This document shows, piece by piece, positions 1-5,150 of a DNA stretch of 7,769 nt (positions within the stretch are counted from its first letter, which is position 1; every line of letters starts with the position of its first letter). The DNA comes from Betaproteobacteria bacterium. Its GTDB lineage: Bacteria; Pseudomonadota; Gammaproteobacteria; Burkholderiales; Burkholderiaceae_C. The stretch lies in contig RFTR01000094.1 in NCBI GenBank assembly GCA_009923345.1, forward strand, positions 1 to 7,769, written 5' to 3'. The translations under genes and the position numbers were made by a program. The notes below the pieces were generated by a model. It saw only the letters and a program-made list of their open reading frames with translations, was not told the DNA's origin and did not search any database.

Positions 1-481
1 AGTGCGTTGCAGTCAGCCGCAGTGGCAACTTTTTGTGACCTTGACGAATGGCACAGAGTCAGCGTCTCCTAACCGAGTAAGCCCTGCGGGACCTGCATTG
101 CACAAGGTTTTGGTGTCCAAAGAGATGCTCAAACGCGGGACTTTGATCACCCCCGCCATGTTCGTGGAGGCTGAGATGCCTATCCCCGGCATGGAGAACC
201 AAGTGATCGTGGACCCAAAATTGCTATTGAATATGGAACTGGTGCGCGATTTGACACCCAACTCGCCTCTGCGAACCTACGACGTGAAGGCAGCGGTCAT
301 GGTGAAACGGGGACAGGAAGTGCAGGTCAGCGCCGGCCAAGGACAAGGATTTTTGATCACCATGCGGGCGGAAGCGCTACAAGATGGTGGTTTAGGTGAG
401 CAAGTGCGCTTGAAAAACAGCGAGTCGGGTCGATCATTGATAGCGGTGATCACAGGACCCAACACAGCGAGGATTCGTTAA
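1..481 (+). CDS. flgA: Flagellar P-ring assembly chaperone FlgA, C-terminal part (5' end outside window)
   Basis: FlgA is a periplasmic chaperone that assists polymerisation of the FlgI P-ring around the rod. About 159 residues are visible. The family is usually about 220-250 residues, so the signal peptide and N-terminal domain lie upstream; the GTG at base 2 is an internal Val codon, not a start. The visible part opens with the FlgA-like 'RCSQPQWQLFV', continues with a SAF-type segment ('KRGTLITPAMF', about residues 44-54) and ends with the typical tail 'VKRGQEVQV...EALQDGGLGEQVRLKNSESGR' followed by a final beta strand. The reading frame stays open to TAA at 479-481. Neighbours flgM and flgN follow on the same strand, the common flgAMN order in gamma- and betaproteobacteria. 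The gene is confident; only its start is missing. Confidence 0.93.
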   Translation, partial: VRCSQPQWQLFVTLTNGTESASPNRVSPAGPALHKVLVSKEMLKRGTLITPAMFVEAEMPIPGMENQVIVDPKLLLNMELVRDLTPNSPLRTYDVKAAVMVKRGQEVQVSAGQGQGFLITMRAEALQDGGLGEQVRLKNSESGRSLIAVITGPNTARIR

Positions 482-482
482 T

Positions 483-614
483 ATGAATTCTAAAGTATTC
501 AAAAATGCACTTGTGCAAGTATTTGAAGGTTTTTTGGTGGAAAGGCCTCAAGTTCTAAAACTTGGTGCCGATTTGAGTGTTGTGAAAAGGTTTGACCCGC
601 ATTTCGGGTCTTGA
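483..614 (+). CDS. Possible small ORF, 43 residues, between flgA and flgM
   Basis: ATG at 483 lies one base after the flgA stop and is preceded by GAGGA at 469-473 with 9-nt spacing, which is a good ribosome binding site. The frame stays open for 43 codons (starts MNSKVFKNALVQVFEG, ends FDPHFGS) to TGA at 612-614. I recognise no family; the peptide is basic, with no clear membrane segment or signal peptide. Against it, the same stretch also holds a terminator-like hairpin and the likely flgM promoter, and an open run of 43 codons can occur by chance. It may be a flgA-coupled leader peptide or nothing at all. Confidence 0.25.
   Translation: MNSKVFKNALVQVFEGFLVERPQVLKLGADLSVVKRFDPHFGS
498..535 (+). 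terminator. Hairpin plus T-run after flgA, possible intrinsic terminator
   Basis: TTCAAA (498-503) pairs with TTTGAA (522-527), and ACTT (509-512) pairs with AAGT (517-520) around a GTGC loop. Two short bulges lie on the 5' arm. Six Ts (530-535) follow after GG. The stem is AT-rich and imperfect, so termination is likely partial. Its place between flgA and the flgM promoter would separate early from late transcription. Confidence 0.35.
548..574 (+). promoter_or_regulatory. Sigma-28 (FliA) promoter for flgM-flgN
   Basis: TCAAGTTC (548-555), an 11-nt spacer and GCCGATTT (567-574) match the enterobacterial FliA consensus TAAAGTTT-N11-GCCGATAA at 6 of 8 and 6 of 8 positions with exact spacing. 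Transcription would start near 581, giving a leader of about 46 nt before the flgM ATG. A late promoter for flgM is well established in other flagellar systems. The match is from the sequence; activity is inferred. Confidence 0.7.
594..610 (+). promoter_or_regulatory. Perfect 6-bp hairpin in the flgM leader
   Basis: GACCCG (594-599), loop CATTT (600-604) and CGGGTC (605-610) form a perfect GC-rich stem 17 nt before the flgM start codon and just 5' of its purine-rich ribosome binding region (about 614-625). No T-run follows, so it is not a terminator. It could stabilise the short late transcript or modulate flgM translation; both roles are inference. Confidence 0.45.
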
Positions 615-627
615 AAGTGAGAAAGAT

Positions 628-939
628 ATGAGTGATCCCATCTCCAATTACGGTCGTATGACCCAATCGAATGCGGCTGCCCGCAACGCGATTGAGAAAG
701 TTGACCCCAAAGGCACTTCTGCAGCTTCGGCCAAAGAAGAGTCTGCGCCTGCGAAAGCTGCGCCTGGTGCCGACAAAATCAGTTTGAGCAATGTGGCCCA
801 AAAAGTCATGGCCCAGCCAGAATTTGACCGCGCCAAGGTCGAGTCAATCAAGCAAGCGATCAAAGACGGTAACTACCCCGTCAATCCACGCCGCATTGCA
901 GAGAGCTTTGTGGCTTTAGAAAAACTGATCACCAACTGA
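628..939 (+). CDS. flgM: Anti-sigma-28 factor FlgM
   Basis: FlgM binds and inhibits the flagellar sigma factor FliA until the hook-basal body is complete, then is exported through the flagellar type III apparatus, releasing FliA for late genes. The 103-residue product has the usual layout: a disordered, Ala/Lys-rich N-terminal half (about 1-48) and a helical sigma-binding half with 'DKISLSNVAQKV' (49-60) and 'RAKVESIKQAIKDGNYPVNPRRIAES' (68-93), which is the family signature. I chose ATG 628 because it follows a purine-rich stretch and begins a typical FlgM; the upstream TTG at 592 falls inside the leader hairpin region and would add 12 unlikely residues. A sigma-28 promoter lies upstream, so FlgM is probably made from a FliA-dependent transcript. 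flgN begins 17 nt downstream. Confidence 0.93.
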   Translation: MSDPISNYGRMTQSNAAARNAIEKVDPKGTSAASAKEESAPAKAAPGADKISLSNVAQKVMAQPEFDRAKVESIKQAIKDGNYPVNPRRIAESFVALEKLITN

Positions 940-956
940 TCTGACTCAGACCGCGC

Positions 957-1400
957 ATGACCGACATCGTAATGACGGAAGCAGCGACAACAGAGGCCCC
1001 CTCAGCAGAGCATTTGGCTCAGGCTGAGGTATTGGCGCGCGAGCTCTACGACATGTTGGAGTTAGAGTTTGAACAACTCAAAGCGCAAAATTTAGACGCA
1101 TTCGAAGCGTCGCAAAGCACAAAAAACGATTTATTGCAAAAGTTAATGCGTCTTGCCCGCATTGATGGCCCTGAATCAGCCGATGCGCTCGGGTCTGAAT
1201 GGGATGAATTCAAAGAACACATGGCTTTGTGCCGAGATATGCACAGACGCAACGAAGTGCTAATCAGCCGCAAAATTGACGCCATCCGTGGCGCCCTTCA
1301 GAGTCTGAATGTGTTTGACCCAACCAGCTCGGTCGAAATGTATGACCGATTGGGCAAACTCTCACGCGTTCGCCGCGGTAGAGGCTACGCAGAAGCCTAA
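957..1400 (+). CDS. flgN: Flagellar export chaperone FlgN
   Basis: FlgN is a small cytoplasmic helical chaperone that delivers the hook-filament junction proteins FlgK and FlgL to the flagellar export gate. The 147-residue product is strongly helical and charged, with a coiled-coil-like segment 'LARELYDMLELEFEQLKAQNLDAFEASQSTKNDLLQKL' over about residues 26-63 and a second helix at about 82-118. It ends with a basic tail (RVRRGRG). The 'FE..QSTKNDLLQKL' pattern resembles the family's 'l..lv..K..Ll..i' region. Sequence conservation in FlgN is low, so the assignment also rests on its position directly after flgM. The start at 957 has no good Shine-Dalgarno, which suggests coupling to flgM translation. 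ATG 972 is a less likely alternative with no better ribosome binding site. Confidence 0.88.
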   Translation: MTDIVMTEAATTEAPSAEHLAQAEVLARELYDMLELEFEQLKAQNLDAFEASQSTKNDLLQKLMRLARIDGPESADALGSEWDEFKEHMALCRDMHRRNEVLISRKIDAIRGALQSLNVFDPTSSVEMYDRLGKLSRVRRGRGYAEA

Positions 1401-1423
1401 TTTCTCTCCAAGATCTGAGTTTG

Positions 1424-1454
1424 CGCTTAGCAAAGCTAATTAAGCGACTTTTTT
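1424..1454 (+). terminator. Hairpin plus T-run after flgN
   Basis: TTAGC (1427-1431), loop AAA and GCTAA (1435-1439) form a short stem. An outer CGC (1424-1426) can pair with GCG (1444-1446) across a bulge. Six Ts at 1449-1454 follow. It lies between convergent genes and overlaps the stop codon of the FlhB-like gene. The T-run serves only the + strand. Confidence 0.45.
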
Positions 1455-1730
1455 ACCAGCCTCGTCACCAGGCTGCATGCCTCTGAGCCAATACACCCAA
1501 GCCAAAATAACGGCGACAGCGGTGAACATATCTTCTGGGATTTCTTGCCCCACATCTAAGCGGCTGAGCATGGCCAATAGCCTAGGATCTTCTGACACAT
1601 AAACGCCTTGGCGTTTAGCCTCTGCAATGATGCGGCGTGCTAACTCGCCCTCCCCTTTGGCGGAGACGATGGGCGTTTTGTTTTTGCCGTATTCGAGGGC
1701 AACGGCTTGTTGGTACGGGGTGTTTTTCAT
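1440..1730 (-). CDS. Stand-alone FlhB C-terminal (export switch) domain protein
   Basis: This 96-residue protein matches only the cytoplasmic C-terminal domain of FlhB/YscU, the export-gate part that switches substrate class from rod/hook to filament. Visible family features are 'QAVALEYGKNKTPIVSAKGEGELARRI' (8-34), 'EDPRLLAML' (47-55) and 'VGQEIPEDMFTAVAVILAWVYWL' (60-82). The four FlhB membrane helices are absent. The NPTH autocleavage motif is also missing: the protein begins MKNTPYQQAVAL, about where the cleaved C-terminal fragment of FlhB would start. Similar short paralogues are known as FlhX in Helicobacter/Campylobacter and YlqH in Bacillus. Its ATG abuts the TAA of the FliK-like gene, with TGAGGTG as ribosome binding site inside that gene's end, so the two are translationally coupled. 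A full-length flhB is expected elsewhere. Whether this copy acts in export is inference. Confidence 0.88.
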   Translation of the reverse strand: MKNTPYQQAVALEYGKNKTPIVSAKGEGELARRIIAEAKRQGVYVSEDPRLLAMLSRLDVGQEIPEDMFTAVAVILAWVYWLRGMQPGDEAGKKVA

Positions 1731-2864
1731 TTACACCTCAGTGTCTATCAGAACGCCGTGCTTGGGCACTTCGCGTTTTTGCGAGGCATCGGGCCGTGGG
1801 GCGTTATAGACCTGAAAACTACCGAGCCTCAAACCGGCAGACTCGAGTTCGTAGGTCAATTCACTGGCGTTTTCTTTGGCTTGGGCTGCAATGTCGGAGC
1901 GCAAGGCCCACATGGTGAGATTGACATCTGCGCTACCACTGATGCTAGTTTTGAGCCACACCTCGCCCAAGACACGGCTATTCGTATGCATATTGACAAT
2001 CAAGGGGTTTTTGGACTGACCAGGTTTATCGCCTTTTTTCTCGAACTGCATCTCTAGCGGATCGGCATCGGTAAAGGGAATGACAAAACTCAGGTTAAGG
2101 TCGCCATTGCGCCAATCTTTCACTGCTTGCAATTGGGCAGCTTCGACTTCGTCCAAAGCATGCTTCAAGGCGTCTTGGGTTTCGCCCTCTTCTATCGCCC
2201 CCATGCGTTGACGCTCGGTCATGAGCAAACGCAACAAGACCTTTTCATCGTCTTGCACCTCTTGGGATTGGGCCAAACTGGCCTCGGCAGAGGTGGTGTG
2301 TTTCAACACAAAACGGCGCAAAGACAGAGGTTGCAAATTAGCCATGGTCAAGCGGTGCGCTTTGACGCGTTCTCTGAGTTCACTGGCAACGCCTGCTGGC
2401 AAAAGCGCTTCCAAAATACCAGGGCGCAACAGATTGACCCAGTTCGCAAAACCCTCGGGTTGCACCAACAAAGCATTGAAACGCGAAGGCCCCAACGCTT
2501 GTGCTGCTGCTTGGGCAGTTTGTGCAGCCAATGCTGCCTGCGCAGCTTGGGAAGTTTGCAAACCCGCATAGGTGCCCGTGTGGAGCAATTGCAATGTCCA
2601 CTTGCCATTGGGCAACAACTGCGCACGAAGTTGCGCGAGGTCACCCTCTTTGATGTAGGGCGAGAGGGGTAAATTGAACACATGCTCGTTCATAGCGAGC
2701 TTGAGTTCGTCTTTGTGCAAGGCTGCAACCGCGTGCACGACTTGTCCGTCGTGTAAACCCAGTTCTTTGGCGACTGTCGCTTCTATGAATATTTGACGCA
2801 GGTCGAGGGTGACCGGCGTGATACGCGAAACTTGGTTGACGCCCTCAGGCCCGAGCAACGCCAT
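1731..2864 (-). CDS. FliK-like flagellar hook-length control protein
   Basis: The product is 377 residues. The C-terminal part (about 255-355) has the beta strands, helix and closing strand expected of the FliK C-terminal domain that contacts FlhB: 'LNLSFVIPF', 'EVWLKTSISGSADVNLTMWALRSDI' and 'ELESAGLRLGSFQVYNAPRP'. The N-terminal part has a compact region (about 15-95) and an Ala/Gln-rich linker (104-124). This departs from the long Pro/Gln/Ser-rich ruler of classical FliK, so it looks like the divergent FliK type paired with small FlhB paralogues (compare YlqG-YlqH in Bacillus). ATG 2864 is preceded by AGGG with 6-nt spacing; an ATG five bases upstream is out of frame. The gene lies 10 nt after the LysM gene and abuts the FlhB-like gene. 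The exact role (ruler or accessory switch partner) is uncertain, and a classical fliK probably exists elsewhere. Confidence 0.75.
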   Translation of the reverse strand: MALLGPEGVNQVSRITPVTLDLRQIFIEATVAKELGLHDGQVVHAVAALHKDELKLAMNEHVFNLPLSPYIKEGDLAQLRAQLLPNGKWTLQLLHTGTYAGLQTSQAAQAALAAQTAQAAAQALGPSRFNALLVQPEGFANWVNLLRPGILEALLPAGVASELRERVKAHRLTMANLQPLSLRRFVLKHTTSAEASLAQSQEVQDDEKVLLRLLMTERQRMGAIEEGETQDALKHALDEVEAAQLQAVKDWRNGDLNLSFVIPFTDADPLEMQFEKKGDKPGQSKNPLIVNMHTNSRVLGEVWLKTSISGSADVNLTMWALRSDIAAQAKENASELTYELESAGLRLGSFQVYNAPRPDASQKREVPKHGVLIDTEV

Positions 2865-2874
2865 GGCATGCCCT

Positions 2875-3309
2875 TTAAGGGTAACGCACCCAGTTTTTAC
2901 GCTCGTTCATGTTCAAGTCGGTGGTGGCGTAACCGCCTGAACCGGGACCTGAACTGGTGTTCGAGGCGGTCGCGTTTTTAGAAGGCGCGCTTTTGCCTGA
3001 CTTGAGGTACATGGCGACCAAGTTGTCATGGTCTGGGATGGTCAATATAGAACCAGCCATCAATGTGCGTGGAGGGGTTTTGGTGAAAGCTTGCGGATTT
3101 TGTTGGATGAAGGCGGTGCGCAATATTTCAATTTTGAGAGGGCTATCGGCCATGGTGGCACGAATCACTTTGTCCAAGGTGTCGCCAGAGACCACGTCAT
3201 AGGTTTTAGCGGGGCCCTTGCCTTGTACATCCAAAGCAAAAACGAGTGTTGCGCCCACCAAAGCACCAAGGCAGATGGCGAGTCGAAGGCAAGCGTTGAT
3301 GTAAGACAT
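2875..3309 (-). CDS. Secreted LysM/FimV-like domain protein of the flagellar cluster
   Basis: This is a 144-residue protein with an N-terminal signal peptide: hydrophobic core at about 8-24 and probable cleavage after VFA (residue 25). It is followed by a LysM-type domain at about 36-92 ('TYDVVSGDTLDKVIRA' ... 'LMAGSILTIPD'), which resembles the peptidoglycan-facing N-terminal domain of FimV. Then come a Ser/Gly/Asn-rich flexible stretch (104-127) and a distinctive C-terminal tail, 'NMNERKNWVRYP'. There is no lipobox. The start at 3309 has GGAGAA as ribosome binding site. The gene sits 21 nt after flgT and 10 nt before the FliK-like gene, so all are likely one operon. LysM domains bind glycan chains, so a periplasmic, peptidoglycan-anchored role near the basal body is a reasonable inference. 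I know no established name or function. Confidence 0.8.
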   Translation of the reverse strand: MSYINACLRLAICLGALVGATLVFALDVQGKGPAKTYDVVSGDTLDKVIRATMADSPLKIEILRTAFIQQNPQAFTKTPPRTLMAGSILTIPDHDNLVAMYLKSGKSAPSKNATASNTSSGPGSGGYATTDLNMNERKNWVRYP

Positions 3310-3330
3310 AGAAGTTCTCCGACGGTTTCG

Positions 3331-4428
3331 TTAGTAGATAAAGGGCCACGCTACCCAGCTACCCTGGAATGTTTGTTTTTTTCCAGCCACTTGGCGTATC
3401 TCAGCTTGGTAATCTGACACCGATTTAACTTCGGCCAGCACCGCCGCGTCAAGTGCGCCGGATTCTATGGCGCGTCCTGGCAACAAACGGGCGTCGGCCA
3501 AGACGATTTGATCGCCCACACGCAAACCAGACGTCCTGCCGGCGTGAAGGACCAATTGGCCGTCTTCGTTCTTTTCAACAGCAAAGCTTTGGGGGTCGCA
3601 CGCGAGTTGGCGGTCAAGTTCTTTAACCATATTGTTAACGGTCATCTCAATCGACGACAGGGTGTCGATGTCTAACTTTGGTGTGCCATATGCTTTGGGA
3701 ACAGTGACGCCAAACAGCAGGTTTTGCGCGCCAAACCACACAGGCTTATTGGGGCCAGCTTGCACCTGCCAAGCCAAAATAAAAGCGGGATTTTCACCCG
3801 TGTTGAGGTTTACGCGCGCAGGTAACACAGTGAGTTGCAAGGACCACTGCACAGATTCTTCACCTTGGCCGTAAATCAGTCGCTCGTAGGCGCGCTTGTA
3901 AGCGGCATCAGTCATCAAACGCCAGTGCTGGGTTTGGGCGGAGGCTTGCATAGCCTGTTGTCTGGCTGCAAACCCGATTTTTTGGGCCAGGTAGTGGTGC
4001 TCAGGCGCAATGCTGGACGCCAAGTCCAAGCTCACACGCATCACATGGCGAATCGGTGAGCGCGCCCGTGGTGCAATGCAACTGACGGGCGCTACGCTCT
4101 CCAAGGTACGGTTTGACAATTCAACTGATTCAACGGTATTGGTTTTTTGGTACTGGCCAATTTGGATGTCGCGTAACCTGATTTCGGAAGAAAAACGATT
4201 GAGTTCTAACAATGCGCCGCGTGTATCCATCCAGCTTGTGGTGCTGACGCGGGTGTTGGATTTCATCGCTGCTTCCACCAACGCAGCGCGAATAGCTTCT
4301 AGCCTTTGTTCAGGCTTGAGGTCTTGTGCATAAACGCCCGCGTTGAATGCCCATAAGACACTAAACAACATGCTTGGGCCTAGCCAGCGATGCAAAGACT
4401 CAGACAACAAAGAAAAACGGCTAGGCAT
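3331..4428 (-). CDS. flgT: Flagellar H-ring assembly protein FlgT
   Basis: In Vibrio, FlgT is a periplasmic protein that forms the H-ring around the LP-ring and helps recruit stator-associated components. The product is 365 residues, close to the family size, with a signal peptide cleaved after VYA (residue 34). The N-terminal domain (about 38-115) begins 'EQRLEAIRAALVEAAM'. A middle domain (about 125-270) contains 'VSLDLASSI' and 'LTVLPARVNLNTGENPAFILAW'. The C-terminal domain (about 282-362) carries the FlgT signature 'LVLHAGRTSGLRVGDQIVLADA', then 'VLAEVKSV..YQAEIRQV' and a terminal 'GSWVAWPFIY'. Cys117 and Cys277 are the only cysteines of the mature protein and could form a disulfide. The ribosome binding site is weak (GAG). 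The alternative Met20 would leave a signal peptide without positive charge, so 4428 is preferred. flgP lies 73 nt upstream. Confidence 0.85.
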   Translation of the reverse strand: MPSRFSLLSESLHRWLGPSMLFSVLWAFNAGVYAQDLKPEQRLEAIRAALVEAAMKSNTRVSTTSWMDTRGALLELNRFSSEIRLRDIQIGQYQKTNTVESVELSNRTLESVAPVSCIAPRARSPIRHVMRVSLDLASSIAPEHHYLAQKIGFAARQQAMQASAQTQHWRLMTDAAYKRAYERLIYGQGEESVQWSLQLTVLPARVNLNTGENPAFILAWQVQAGPNKPVWFGAQNLLFGVTVPKAYGTPKLDIDTLSSIEMTVNNMVKELDRQLACDPQSFAVEKNEDGQLVLHAGRTSGLRVGDQIVLADARLLPGRAIESGALDAAVLAEVKSVSDYQAEIRQVAGKKQTFQGSWVAWPFIY

Positions 4429-4501
4429 GGAACAAACTCGGTAAAGCTATTGCGTGCAGAAGTTAAAGATAAGCGAAACGCCAAGCAGTCAAAACTGCCA
4501 A

Positions 4502-4990
4502 TTAGCGTTTGGTGCTCAGTTGCGCAATGTAGAGCGAACGCAAGTCGTTGACGATGCGGCGGTCTAGAGACAAGGTGGTCTCATAAGTGTCGTCACCCAC
4601 TGGGGTGATGCTGACCAACACGGCACCGTAGACCACGCCTTCCACACGCGCACGGAAGGTGTCGCTCATCACCGTCATATCGGCGATGGTGGTGTTGGCA
4701 TCTAGTTGCTGGCCATAGACCTGTTCGGTCAAGGCGCGGTAGGCGTCCAACTTTGAAGCACGAATTGCCAGCAAACGTTGCTGAGACGCGTTGCGGTGGT
4801 TCTGAATGCTGATGACGGCATAACCAGTCGCGACCAAAGTCTCGCGCTTTTCCGTCATGGGCGTGATCATGTTGGCAGATTCTTCTGTCTTCATTTGCTC
4901 AGCGGATTTGGCGTTTTTGGCAGGCGGCAATGCGCAAGCAGTGGTCAACAAAGCGGTGGCTACTAGAGCCCAAAAAGTGGCGCGTTTCAT
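4502..4990 (-). CDS. flgP: Flagellar LPP20-family lipoprotein FlgP
   Basis: FlgP is an outer-membrane lipoprotein that forms ring or disk structures around the basal body: part of the H-ring in Vibrio and the basal disk in Campylobacter. The product is 162 residues with a lipoprotein signal 'LLTTAC' and acylated Cys19; Thr at -3 is atypical but tolerable. An Ala/Lys/Glu-rich linker follows (about 20-50). The LPP20 domain is at about 52-150, with the hallmark 'ATGYAVISIQ', 'LLAIRASKLDAYRALTEQVYG' (73-93) and 'TTIADMTVMSDTFRARVEGVVYGA' (100-123). I chose ATG 4990 over the upstream in-frame start at 5020 because AAGGA (4999-5003) is 8 nt upstream and the lipoprotein signal starts correctly. It heads the leftward gene block and is divergent from the sigma-54 activator. 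Confidence 0.9.
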   Translation of the reverse strand: MKRATFWALVATALLTTACALPPAKNAKSAEQMKTEESANMITPMTEKRETLVATGYAVISIQNHRNASQQRLLAIRASKLDAYRALTEQVYGQQLDANTTIADMTVMSDTFRARVEGVVYGAVLVSITPVGDDTYETTLSLDRRIVNDLRSLYIAQLSTKR

Positions 4991-5150
4991 GGTCGGTGTC
5001 CTTGTATAGGTCTCCCACACGATTCGTCAGTTGGGGGCACATCTTTAACCTGACAAATTGATTGTTAGGCGATTTATTGATAGTTTTAGTACTTTTGATG
5101 TCTTGCGTGAATTTATCAGTATTAGACAATCCAGTGTAGGAATTTTTGAC
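4991..5150. promoter_or_regulatory. Divergent regulatory region between flgP and the sigma-54 activator
   Basis: This 160-bp AT-rich gap separates divergent genes and must hold promoters for both. It contains a sigma-28-like element on the - strand, a CsrA-like site at the flgP ribosome binding site, and TTGAT at 5058-5062, 5077-5081 and 5095-5099 (19 and 18 bp apart). I find no convincing sigma-54 -24/-12 element or strong sigma-70 promoter here. Confidence 0.5.
5021..5047 (-). promoter_or_regulatory. Weak sigma-28-like promoter upstream of flgP
   Basis: On the - strand, TAAAGATG (5047-5040), an 11-nt spacer and GACGAATC (5028-5021) resemble TAAAGTTT-N11-GCCGATAA. The -35 side matches 6 of 8 and the -10 side only 4 of 8. 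The position, about 30 bp upstream of the flgP start, is suitable. The poor -10 makes this a candidate only. Confidence 0.3.

Noticed and set aside
49..63. TGGCAC-like sigma-54 element on the + strand
   Set aside because: GG and GC have the correct 10-nt spacing, but it lies inside flgA, lacks the TT before GC, and no gene start follows nearby.
491..517. TAAAGTAT as a second sigma-28 -35 box upstream of flgM
   Set aside because: The -35 resembles the consensus at 7 of 8 positions, but the sequence 11 nt downstream (CTTGTGCA) has no -10 similarity.
592..627. TTG start giving a longer FlgM
   Set aside because: The start sits at the leader hairpin, lacks a ribosome binding site, and the added residues are not FlgM-like.
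2500..2562. GCn-rich repeat in the FliK-like gene as a DNA repeat or slippage tract
   Set aside because: It encodes a degenerate Ala/Gln linker with mixed codons and no exact tandem unit.
2127..2672. Long open frame (181 codons) on the + strand inside the FliK-like gene
   Set aside because: It is antisense to a gene with recognisable domain and tight operon spacing, has no recognisable product, and reflects codon bias of the opposite strand.
4485..4501. Sigma-54-like element or hairpin on the - strand between flgP and flgT
   Set aside because: GG to GC spacing is 11 nt instead of 10, and the GCAGT/ACTGC stem is only 5 bp with no T-run, so neither promoter nor terminator is supported.
5058..5150. 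In-frame TTG extension of the sigma-54 activator
   Set aside because: It adds 31 residues without family resemblance in AT-rich intergenic-like sequence; ATG 5151 has a proper Shine-Dalgarno and starts right before the AAA+ domain.
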